From the NCBI GenBank assembly GCA_024516155.1, contig JAJJXM010000118.1, forward strand, positions 1 to 64,000: a stretch of DNA of 64,000 nucleotides, read 5' to 3'. Made by a program: the position numbers and the translations under genes. The notes beneath the pieces were generated by a model. The model was not told the origin of the DNA and made no database searches. It saw nothing but the letters and a program-made list of their open reading frames with translations. This DNA is from Pyronema omphalodes. Its lineage: Eukaryota > Ascomycota > Pezizomycetes > Pezizales > Pyronemataceae. Below, in pieces: positions 52,132-61,824 of this stretch. Within the stretch, counting starts at the first letter, position 1. Each line of letters starts with the position of its first letter.

Positions 52132-55100
52132 AATTATTAGAGGTAACCGCGTGCTCGTCCGTCAGGTCCAGCAGCGTCCCCCAGTCTGTTGTCAGCGTAG
52201 CAGATGTGTCCTCCTCAGCGGGGAGTTTACTTAACCTTGCGTGAGCCCACTCCGCTGTCGCTATCTTGGTCTCTGAGATCATAGCGGACAGTGCTTTGGT
52301 TCCGGCGGTGGTATGTAAGATTGTCGGTAGTGTGAGGTGTCGTCGTCGTGGGATTTTCAGTGTACGTCGCAGTTCGGTCCGTTGGGGAGTGAAGTAGGGG
52401 CACGAGAGAATGAGATGTTTGGGGGATTGCGGAGGGTGAAGGGGGCATGAGCACGAGCGGGAGGGGTATTGGGCGGTGGGGGGATGAGCAAGGCAGTCCA
52501 AAAAATAACCGTGTCCGGTTCGCAATCCCAAGATTGCGGTTGATAGTTTGCGTGGTAGGGCCGTGTAGGCATGATCGAGGCGTCGACGGTGTGGGGTGTC
52601 GTATGTTTTAAGTTTCAGCGCGGAGGAGTACCAGGTCGTCCAGTCCTGGATGTATTCATCGTGAATCTGTCGGCGTATCCAGGACAGGGAGACCGGTAGC
52701 GAAGAGGGGGGAGTTAGGGTGGTTGCAGTTTTGGCGAGGAGGTCGGCTTGGTCATTCCCGGGTATATCGGTATGTCCTGGGACCCAATGTAAGGTGACGG
52801 ATGTGTCTTTGGAACGGAGGGAGGAGGCGATGTCGTGTATAGCGCGGGCGAGCTCTTGGCCCGGACGATATGTTGTGCGGGAGGCGCGGAGGATGGCCGC
52901 CTGGTTGTCTGTAAAGACGTGTATCCGGCGGCGTCGGAGGTGGTTGTGGGAGATGATTTTGTGGCACATCTCGAGGCAGTCGTGAATTGCTCGTAGCTCG
53001 GCGTCGAACACTTCCGTGGTCGTGCCCATGGGGATGGATTCGTTGACTTGACGGGGGAAACCTGAGGTGATGCAGTATCCGGCGCCTGTTTTTCCTTCGA
53101 GTTGGGAGCCGTCTGTATAGGCGATAATGTTGGTTTTGTCGTCACTCAGGTCGCGGATCAGCGAGAGGTGTTCGACGGCGGCTTCGGGTTTGGGGAGGGA
53201 GGATATCTTCATTCGTAGGGGTGAGCTTATCCACGGGGTGGGATTTGGGTGTGCCGTGTCCTCGATTACGTCGTCTGGTAATATCCACTGACCGACGGAG
53301 CGGAGCATGCGAACGAGGCGCGAGGGGGCTTTCTGGGTGGTGTTCCAGGGGTAGTCATATTCGGACGGGTCACATATGGAGGTGGGGAAGTGGTTGGGCA
53401 CGGGGAAGGAGGAAGGGCAGCGTCTAACTACGGGGTGGGAAGGGGGGAGGGAGAGGAGGCGGAGAACGTATTTGCGGCTGCGGCGTTGAAGGCGAACTGC
53501 GACGGGGGGTATGGCGGCTTCGTTGTGTAGGGCCACTATGGGGGTCGATGTGAATGCGTTTAGTATGCGGCGTAGGGCGGAGTTTTGTTGCGTTTGTAGT
53601 GTGCTGGCCAGTCCTTTTTGTCCATTCCACCAGATCTCAGAGCCAAAATCCGACCTAGAGGTTACACACGCTTGATAAAGTGTACGGGTCGCTGAGGGGG
53701 ACAGACCTGTTTCGTGACGTACCAAACTTCGGAGGGCGTTGAGGGACCTAGCGGCGGCCGTCAGTCTTATTTTTACATGTTGGGAAAAGGAAAGTTTGCG
53801 ATCAAAATGTATGCCAATCCACCGGACCACGTCCTTGCTGCCTCCTTGAGTCCCAGGGGTGACTATGGTGCCGTTAGGTAAGCGCACGTTTGTTGCTTCG
53901 CTGTGTTCATCGATTCGCGACTTATGGACGTGCAGCATCTCCGATTTGGAATCGTCGAATGCTACCGCGTTTGTCTGCGCCCAGTTGAATGCGGTGCGAG
54001 CGGCTGCTTCCAGAGCGCGCGCATTTTGTTCTCTCGTTCGTCCATGGGCCACCAAGGCAACGTCGTCTATATAGCTAGGGGTCCACAGGGTCGGGTGTTC
54101 GGATTGTAAGGCGTCAAAGAGGGGGCGAAGGTATATGAGGAAGAGTATTGGCGACGCGGGGGATCCCTGGGGAATGCCGGTTTGAATTGGACGCTGTGAA
54201 TCTGTTCTGCCGTCAAATGATAGGGCGGTTGTGCGGTCACTTAAGAATGAGGAACACCACGATATTACCGCCTGTGGGCAGCCGAGTGAGTGCATAGTTG
54301 CCAGTAATCTGGCGGAGGAGACGTTATCGAAAGCTCCTCGTACATCTAAAAATAGGGCAGACGTCACGAAGCGATTTCCCGCGTTAACTTCTACCTCATG
54401 CGTCAGTGCCATCGCGGCGTCAATTGCCGAGCGTTTTGGGCGCCCGCCAATCTGGTCCTTATGCAGGATGTCGTGCGACTCCGCCATAAGGCTGAGCCGG
54501 GTCGCCATGAGTTTTTCTAACACCTTGCCCAAGCAGTTGAGTAAGGCGATCGGGCGGTATGCCTTTATGGCGCTATAGTCCGGTTTGTTTGGTTTAGGTA
54601 TCACCACCGTCGTGGCCTCTCGCCAGCTCCGCGGGTGATATCCTTTCGTTCCTAAGGTTGAGTACAGGGCGTTGAAAACTTTGGGGACTGCATCGTACGC
54701 CTTCCTAAGGCACGCGAACGTGATGGAGTCCGGGCCGGGGGCTTTCTTGGGGGAGGATGTTGTGATAGCGGTACGAATTTCTTCGGGGGTGAATGTTTTC
54801 CAGGGGAGTTGGGGGTTGGGTCGTGAGGTGCGTGTGGGGGGGGCAGCTGGGGGGGGAGGGAATAACGCTTGAAAGGCCTCTACCTTACTGTCGAAGTCGA
54901 CGCATACCTTCTCCATTCCTCCTACCTGTGTCTTGATCGGTGGTGTCAATTGAGCGCGGCGCGGGTTTGTATATCGGAAGGCCGCCCGTATGTCTGGTCC
55001 TTCCACCGCGGCTAAGTATTCCTTCCACATGGAGTCCTTTGCATGTCGGACTTTCCTGTAGTGGGCGTTTCGAGACTGTTTGTATTCGGCGAGGTGTTGG

Positions 55101-56131
55101 GGAAGGCGGGTCTGTTTCCATCTCCTCCTGGCCCGGGTCATGTCTTTACGTGTCAGGCGTACCTCCTCCGTCCACCATCTCTTCGACCGCGGGGTTGGGG
55201 TGAGGGTAGGTGTTGATATCGCGGCGGCGGTTTGGATAGAGTCGCGAAGGAGGGCAGCCCATTCGTCGAGGTTCTCGGCGGAGGGGTTGGCTCGGAGGTG
55301 GGACCACCGGGGGTAGGAAGCTTCGGTGAGGCGTTGCAATTCTTCGGTGAAGGTCTCCCAGTCCGTCTTGCGCCAGTTTAGTCGTGTAGTGTCGCCTGCG
55401 GTGTTGTGGTGGTCTGGGTGTAAGGAGTTGATTTGGAAACGGATCACCTCGTGGTCCGATCCCGTGGCAATGCCGTCGTCAATGGCCCAAGAAGAAATTT
55501 CCCTCGCCATCGCCGGGGCTGCCAGAGTCAGGTCGAGGACCGAAGAGCCCGATCCGTCTCGATAGTGGTAAGTAGGAACGTCCGGGACGTTTACCAGTTG
55601 CCAGTGATGGTCTTCCATCAGTTCCACCAGCACGTCTGCTCTCGCTGGTCTGCGTGCTTGGGAGTTCCACAGAGGGTGATGGGCATTGAGGTCCCCTGTG
55701 ATCACGCAACGGTGTGGGAGAGTGAGGGGGGTAAGGGAGCGGGGGACGGTATATAATTTTGTTTGGGGGTCTTTTTCATTATAGATATTTAAGAGGTAAA
55801 AGGAGGGAATGAGTGTGGTGCTAACCTCGAGTACCTGGAGGTCAGGATCTCCGCTGACGTCCGGTCTTGGTGTGACTCGAACATGTGGGTTGAGGCGAGA
55901 GATATATGCAGCAGTGCGATTGACTTTGTGGTGGTTGCGGGGGGGAAGTAACAAAAGGTAATCTGGATGTGTGATTGCGTACCGGGGATCTTTAACGTTA
56001 ATCTCTTGTACCAGCAATATGTCTATTTTGGATCCTGCTGAGTTCAGCAGTGTTGTTAGTGCGGTGGCGCTGCGATTCGTGTTATGTGACACGATGCGAA
56101 GGGTCGCCGCTGATGAGTCGTATCTATTCAT
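52130..56131 (-). CDS. LINE 1b ORF2, endonuclease-RT-RNase H protein (1333 aa, intact)
   Basis: This is the catalytic protein for target-primed reverse transcription. APE-type endonuclease residues 1-240: Asn17 in SHNTNR, Glu43 in VQE, GDLNAHH with Asp147, Asn149 and His151, and SDH 225-227. RT 440-800: motif A FLDVRGAFDN with Asp596, motif B GIPQGSPAS 652-660, motif C YIDD 687-690. RNase H 1000-1135: Asp1007, Glu1045, Asp1075, Asp1130. The C-terminal motif is Cys1227, Cys1229, His1232, His1239, Cys1244. No stop or frameshift is seen. Its ATG lies in the ORF1 stop octamer (56124-56131), and the stop abuts a 19-base A-run. It is the only complete LINE ORF2 in the window. Confidence 0.95.
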   Translation of the reverse strand: MNRYDSSAATLRIVSHNTNRSATALTTLLNSAGSKIDILLVQEINVKDPRYAITHPDYLLLLPPRNHHKVNRTAAYISRLNPHVRVTPRPDVSGDPDLQVLEVSTTLIPSFYLLNIYNEKDPQTKLYTVPRSLTPLTLPHRCVITGDLNAHHPLWNSQARRPARADVLVELMEDHHWQLVNVPDVPTYHYRDGSGSSVLDLTLAAPAMAREISSWAIDDGIATGSDHEVIRFQINSLHPDHHNTAGDTTRLNWRKTDWETFTEELQRLTEASYPRWSHLRANPSAENLDEWAALLRDSIQTAAAISTPTLTPTPRSKRWWTEEVRLTRKDMTRARRRWKQTRLPQHLAEYKQSRNAHYRKVRHAKDSMWKEYLAAVEGPDIRAAFRYTNPRRAQLTPPIKTQVGGMEKVCVDFDSKVEAFQALFPPPPAAPPTRTSRPNPQLPWKTFTPEEIRTAITTSSPKKAPGPDSITFACLRKAYDAVPKVFNALYSTLGTKGYHPRSWREATTVVIPKPNKPDYSAIKAYRPIALLNCLGKVLEKLMATRLSLMAESHDILHKDQIGGRPKRSAIDAAMALTHEVEVNAGNRFVTSALFLDVRGAFDNVSSARLLATMHSLGCPQAVISWCSSFLSDRTTALSFDGRTDSQRPIQTGIPQGSPASPILFLIYLRPLFDALQSEHPTLWTPSYIDDVALVAHGRTREQNARALEAAARTAFNWAQTNAVAFDDSKSEMLHVHKSRIDEHSEATNVRLPNGTIVTPGTQGGSKDVVRWIGIHFDRKLSFSQHVKIRLTAAARSLNALRSLVRHETGLSPSATRTLYQACVTSRSDFGSEIWWNGQKGLASTLQTQQNSALRRILNAFTSTPIVALHNEAAIPPVAVRLQRRSRKYVLRLLSLPPSHPVVRRCPSSFPVPNHFPTSICDPSEYDYPWNTTQKAPSRLVRMLRSVGQWILPDDVIEDTAHPNPTPWISSPLRMKISSLPKPEAAVEHLSLIRDLSDDKTNIIAYTDGSQLEGKTGAGYCITSGFPRQVNESIPMGTTTEVFDAELRAIHDCLEMCHKIISHNHLRRRRIHVFTDNQAAILRASRTTYRPGQELARAIHDIASSLRSKDTSVTLHWVPGHTDIPGNDQADLLAKTATTLTPPSSLPVSLSWIRRQIHDEYIQDWTTWYSSALKLKTYDTPHRRRLDHAYTALPRKLSTAILGLRTGHGYFLDCLAHPPTAQYPSRSCSCPLHPPQSPKHLILSCPYFTPQRTELRRTLKIPRRRHLTLPTILHTTAGTKALSAMISETKIATAEWAHARLSKLPAEEDTSATLTTDWGTLLDLTDEHAVTSNN

Positions 56132-58035
56132 CAGCGGTCATGGTGGTGTCGGCGATGGGGTTTATTTCGGAGGGGATGGCGTCTAGGGGTGTTGTCTCCG
56201 GGCGAGTCTTCTGCCAGGCTTCCCTGACGACGTTCACTTTGACGGGGCAGCGGGTGCTGTATGCGGCGTGGTGGACGTCTGTGAGTCCAGCGGCGACACA
56301 ATTGGCACACTTGTAGAGGGTGTGTTGACATTTGCGGCCCTGGATTGTGGGACACCGGCTGCATTGGTGATATTCGGTGGGGTGAGGGGCGGCGCATATC
56401 GCGCAAGCGGGGCCATTGTCAGCTGGGCAGATTGCATGATGATGTCCAAATTTCTGGCACCTGCGGCATTGGTCAATGGAACGGGCGGTGAAGAATTCTG
56501 TCACCTTGCGTTGTTCGAATAATACTGTCACCTTTGTTCTCTTGAGGAGGTTGTATTCCTCGCTGGACTTCAGTGCGATCATCACACTGGAGGCGGTCTT
56601 ACCAACACGCTTGTCCGGGTGAGAGATGTACCTTGGGGGTTGTGTCAGGCGTACTTTGTGGTTCGTCTCGATTTCTTGCTGCAATTTTTGCATACCCTCG
56701 GCGGTGTCCTCGTAGTAGTCCGTGGGGATTCCGTGGACTGCCAGCTTATACCATTTTTCGTTAAGTCGGGGGGGCAAGAGGTTCGGGTGGACTGTGCAGG
56801 CAGCGGCGTGGATAACAGAGAGGTGGGGGGTGAGATCGGTAATGGATGTGTTCGGGGAGGGGGTAAGCATGAGGCTTCCTGCCATATTTTTCCTAACCGT
56901 CATGATGTTTCCTTCCACCTTCGCCTTGTGTAGGGCTTCGTTGATAGCTAATCCAATGGCGATCTTAGAGCTATCGGGCAGGGCACGGGGGTCAGGGCAG
57001 GGGATCACAATGTCTTGGACGCGGGGGGGGTTCTTGCGTTGGGGGTTGGGTTTGGTGGTCTTAGGGGGGGTCTTTGATGGGGCATCGGCTTTCTCTTTGA
57101 ACAACTTGGTGGCCGCGGGTATTGGTCCTTGCCACGGTTCGTTCGCCTGGGGTGGGGGAGGGGGTAGGTGAGGGGGAGGAGTGAGCTCGTTCTTCCGGAG
57201 TTCAGCTTCGGCGTTCAAGCACCTCTGCTTCCAGTACTCGGCTTCGCTGAGGCGGGGGGCATGTTTGGAGGGTAAATCGAGAGGGGCGTTAACGGGCTGG
57301 GTATCGGGGCTGGTGGTCTCGAGGGGGGTGGGGGATGCGGAGACGGGGGTGGGGGACACGGCGGTAGCTGTTCCTTTCGGTAGGAGGGACGGGGCGAGGA
57401 GTTGGACGGCGTCGTAGATGGATTGGAGGAGGGACTGGTTCTTGTTGATTGTCTTGAACGCTTTGTTGATTCTGTCGTTCGTTGTCTGGTCGGCGTGACG
57501 AAACATGTCCGCGGTGGTAGCAAGATTGTGGTGGAGGACGTCGATGGATTGAGCGAGGTCGGCGTTGCTGGGAGGTGTGGCGTTAATCGGAGCGGTGTCG
57601 GGGTGGAGTCATTTGACTAGTGCAGGAACGGGGGTGGAGTCTTCGGCGATATGGGTGATAGTATGGGCAGTGGAGGCGGCGGGGGCGTTTTTTCTGTTTT
57701 CCGGTGGTTTGTTGGATGGAGTATTTAGGGTCATTGTTGCTCAGTTGATCGGGGGTGTCGGAGTTTTCGGGGAGGGGTTTTTTGTTGTGGGGTGTTTTGG
57801 GTGGGGCGTTGGTGGTGTTGCGAGAAGTTGGCGGTGGGGAGCTGTCTCGGGGAGACGCGTCGTCGTCGCTGGAATCCTCGCTGACGTCAGAGCACGTGTC
57901 TACGTGCATCTCAACGTCGGACGCGTTGGACTCGTGCGGCTCTGCGTTAGCGCGTTTTTCTTTCGCGAGCGCTCGAGGGGGCGCTTTGTCGGGGGGGAGG
58001 GGCTGTTTCTCAACAGCGGAGGATCGGGTGGGCAT
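56124..58035 (-). pseudogene. LINE 1b ORF1, CCHC protein, frameshifted with a nonsense codon
   Basis: It is the homologue of the intact 636-residue ORF1 of LINE 1a. It starts MPTRSSAVEKQPLPPDKAPP. One extra G in a G-run near 57681-57686 shifts the frame after KQKKRP. In the original frame a TGA at 57609-57611 replaces the CGA of LINE 1a. From 57506 to 56124 the frame is open and keeps the globular domain and the knuckles CRRCQKFGHHHAIC and CAICAAPHPTEYHQC. Confidence 0.9.
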
Positions 58036-58345
58036 CGGAAGTTCGGAATAAGTTGATTCTGCGGTAGCGACAAGGAATCCGCGATTGAAATGATGGTTGT
58101 TGATGTGGGTGGAGGGTGGTGTTGATGGAACCGGTTCGCGGGGCGTTTCTCAGGGGCCCGAAAACTCTTTTTCGATGAAAACTCAACGAAAAAGAGAGGG
58201 CCTGATCTGGAAATGCTGCGAATAGGTAATTCGGGGCTGCCGAACAATAATCCGCGATAAAATCTTGCGATTTCGGCGTGGTTGTTGAAAAGGCAGGGGG
58301 GGGGGTCGCTCTTTGCTGTGTGGTGTTGTTTTTGCCCAGTCTTCG

Positions 58346-61300
58346 GTGTACCTCTCTCGAGCGCGGCGGCGCAGCCAAGTGAGGGATATCGGTATTCGTC
58401 GGCGTGGCGGTACTGTTGTCGCCTGTCGGGCCAGTTCGTCGGCGGCTTCGTCTCCGGGGACGCTAGTGTGTCCTGGGACCCAGTGGATGGTAATTGAGGT
58501 ACCGTAAGCGTGAAGGTCGTGAGCGGTGTTGTGGATGGCCAAGGCGAGCTCCTGGCCTGGGCCTCGACGGAGGTGAGAGGCTCGATGTATCGCGGCTTGG
58601 TTGTCGGTAAAAACGTGGATGTGTTTGTCGTATAGGTCGTTGCGTCGAATATGTGTCAGGCATGTCCGGAGTCCTTCGTGGATGGCCATAACTTCCGCGT
58701 CGAAGACTTCTGTTCTGTCGCCCATGGGCACTATGGAGTCGACAGGTCGTGGCAGCCCGTGGGGGATGGTGTATCCTGCGCCTGTTATGCCGTCAAGTTG
58801 AGAGCCGTCCGTGTACAGTAGGATAGTATCCGATCGTTGGCGAAGGGCGTGGAGGAGGAGGAGGTGGTCGTCGGCAGCTTCAGCCTTCGGGGAGGAGGAG
58901 ATGTCGATCGTTAATGTAGGGGCGAGGTCGTCGTCGGGGATGTTTTGGGAGGTGTCCTCGATTTCGGCGTTTGGTTGGACCCACGGGGAGAGGGTGCTGA
59001 TGACGTGCAGGAGGCGGGACGGGGCTTGTCCTGGGACGTGCCACGGGTGGTCGTACTCGGTGTCCGGGTTGATGGAGGCATCCTCGATACTCGGGGCGGG
59101 AAACGAGACGGGGCAGCGTGTGATGATAGGGTGCGAAGCGGGTAAAGTGAGGGTGCGCAGGGCGTATTTCCGCTGGCGGTTGTCAAGACGTATTGTGACG
59201 GGGGGGAGTGCGGATTCATTGTGGAGGGCCAGGATCGGAGTAGAGGTGAAAGCGTTGAGAATCCTGCGGAGGGCGGTGTTCTGTTGATTCTGGAGGGTGC
59301 GGGCAAGGTCTTTTTGTTGGTTCCACCATATCTCTGCGCCGTAGTCTGCTCTCGACTGGACACACGCCTGGTAGATTGGTCTTGTAGCAGCGGGGGACAG
59401 ACCTGTTTCGTACCGTGCTAACCTACACAGTGCGTTCAGAGTTCTTTGCGCGGCGGTTGCTCGTCTAGCTACATGTTTTCTAAAGTTAAGTTTCCTATCT
59501 AAATACAGGCCTATCCACCTCACAACATCCTTCTCTCCTCCTTGTGTTCCCGGTGTGATAACTGTACCGTTTGGTAACTTAACTTTTTCCTCCTCAGTGA
59601 TGCTATCGGTGCGTGCCCAGTGGAAATGCAGGAGCTCTGACTTGGCATCGTCAAATGCAACGGCGTTTGCGTCGGCCCACCGAAAGGCTGTTGTCGTAAT
59701 GTTCTCAAGTGCGCGGGCGTTCACTTTTCTGGTGCGTCCCTGGACGACGATCGCTACGTCGTCAATGTAGCTAGGTGTCCAGGCGTACGGGTGTGCCTGC
59801 GCTAGTTCGTCGAATAATGGGCGGAGGTATAATAAGAAAAGTATGGGGGATGCAGGGGAACCTTGTGGGATGCCTTTTTGCACTGGGCGTTGCGTGTCAG
59901 TTCGCCCATCGAACGCTAGAGCGATCGTGCGATCTGCGAGGAAAGACTGGCACCACGATACTACTGGTCGCGGGCACCCAAGCTGTCGTAATGTTTGTTG
60001 GAGGCGGTCAGCAGAGACGTTGTCGAACGCTCCACGAACATCGAGGAAGAGGGCAGAGGTTAGCATTCCGTGAGATTTCCCAATCTCAACGTTGTGCACC
60101 AGCGCCATCGCCGCGTCAATTGCTGATCTCTGCGGGCGTCCACCTATTTGGTCCCTATGTAGTAAATCGTGAGAGTCTGCCATCGTGCCTAGGCGAGTGG
60201 CCATTAGTTTTTCGAGGGTCTTCCCAAGGCAGTTTAGGAGCGCAATCGGACGGTATGCCTTTGGATTGCTGTAATCCGGCTTGTTAGGTTTGGCGATAAT
60301 GACTGTGGTGGCCTGGCGCCAGCATCGCGGATGGTAGCCTACCGTCCCTAATGTGGCGTAGAGGTTGTTCATGTGTTCGGGGATGGCAAGGTATGCTTGG
60401 CGTAGGCAGGCGAATGTGAGCCCATCGGGTCCGGGCGCCTTCTTCGGCGAGGAGGAGAATATCGCTGTTTCTACCTCTGTCGGTGTAAAGGTTGTCCACT
60501 GCAACTCGCGGCGCGGGGGGAGGACGGACGGAGGCGGTGGTGGCGGCGGCGGGGGAAACAACTTTTGGAAGGCCTCTACCTTTGCGTCGAAGGAGCTGCA
60601 GATTGTTTCTTGGCCGTTTATCATTGCGCGGAGGTTTGGTGTTAGCTGAGCACGTCGAGGGTTGGTGTACCTAAACGCCTGCCACACATCAGGTCCTTCG
60701 GCTTGGGAAAGGTATTCCTTCCACTTTGCATCTTTCGCCGTTCGAATGGTCCTCTGGTATTCGTTTCGGTGTTGTTTGTAGTTTAGGTGGGATCTATCGT
60801 CACGTTTGCGTTTCCACTTACGTCTTGCTTTGGTCATCTTTTTCCTTGCCTCGGTGACTTCTGCGGTCCACCATCTTTTCGATTGTGGGGTCACTTGTAG
60901 TACGGGGGTGGACGTAGTCGCGGCATTAAGGATGGCATCACGTATTGACTCCGCCCACGCATCGAGGTTGTCTGTGGTAGGGTGGTTGCGGTATCGTGTC
61001 CATGATGGTGTGAGGGCTGAGCACGAGGCACGGAGGGTTTCGGCGAAGAGCTCCCAATCCGTCTTTTTCCAGTTCAGACGGTTTGTTGGGGGGGTTGTTT
61101 CAGCGTCTGGGTGGGTTGTGTGCACTTCGAAACGTATGACTTCATGGTCAGATCCCGTAGCGTTGTCGTCGTCGATTGCCCAGTTGATTGTTTCCTCTGC
61201 CATGTGGGGCGATGCTAGGGTTAGGTCGAGGACGGAAGAACTGCGGCCTTGGTTGTAGTAGTAGGTGGGAATGTCAGGGACGGACACGAGGGTCCAGTCT

Positions 61301-61824
61301 CGTTGTTCGATGAGGTTAACTATTTCGGTGGCGCGGATGGGGGAACGTGTGGAGGAGTTCCACAGGGGATGGTGATCGTTGAGGTCACCTGTGATGATGC
61401 ACCTGCGGGGGAGGGGGAGGGGGGTGAGGGCTCTCGGGATGGTATAAATATTGCTTTCGGGGTGTTTTTCGTTGTACATATTAAGAAGAAAGAAAGAAGG
61501 AATTAAGTCGGTGCCTACCTCAAGAACCTGGAGGTCCGGATCCGCGCATATATCGGTGCGCTGAGAAACCCTGAGTTATGGGTTTGTCCTGGTCACATAG
61601 GCGGCTGTACTGTTGGTGGGTCTATCCCCACGCGGTGGCAAGACCAGTGTGAACGATGGGTGTGTGGTGGCGTATGTTATGTCGGTAATGTGAATTTCTT
61701 GTATTAGGATTATGTCGGCTGTGTTGTGTGCGCTATTCAGCAGCGCATCGAGTGCTGTTCGTTGTCGGTTCACGTTGTGGGAGACGATCCGTATGGTTGC
61801 TGCCAGTCTGTTGTAGCTAGACAT
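58346..61824 (-). pseudogene. LINE 2c ORF2, endonuclease to RNase H, one nonsense codon
   Basis: It starts MSSYNRLAATIRIVSHNVNR at 61824 inside the ORF1 stop octamer. After VTRTNP a TAA (61576-61578) interrupts where family 1 has NPH; a change from CAA is the simplest explanation. The frame is otherwise open through LNMYNEKHPESN, GDLNDHHPLWNS, GSDHEVIRFEV, FLDVRGAFDNVS, KGIPQGSPAS, SYIDDVAIVVQG, YTDGSQLDGITGAGY, VFTDNQAAIH and WVPGHTSVPG. It is cut by LINE 1b after YTEDWA. Joined, the protein would have about 1306 residues. One stop and one insertion are the only defects seen. Confidence 0.9.

Larger units (their letters stand above)
51342..58333 (-). mobile_element. LINE 1b, full-length family 1 copy (6992 bp)
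   Basis: It has the same structure and almost the same sequence as LINE 1a. The 5' end on the minus strand is AAAAACAACACCACACAGC and a C-run, and the 3' end is the hairpin (51381-51392) and (TAAA)n at 51342-51363. It lies inside LINE 2c ORF2 in the same orientation, with the 12-base duplication GCCCAGTCTTCG. Confidence 0.9.
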
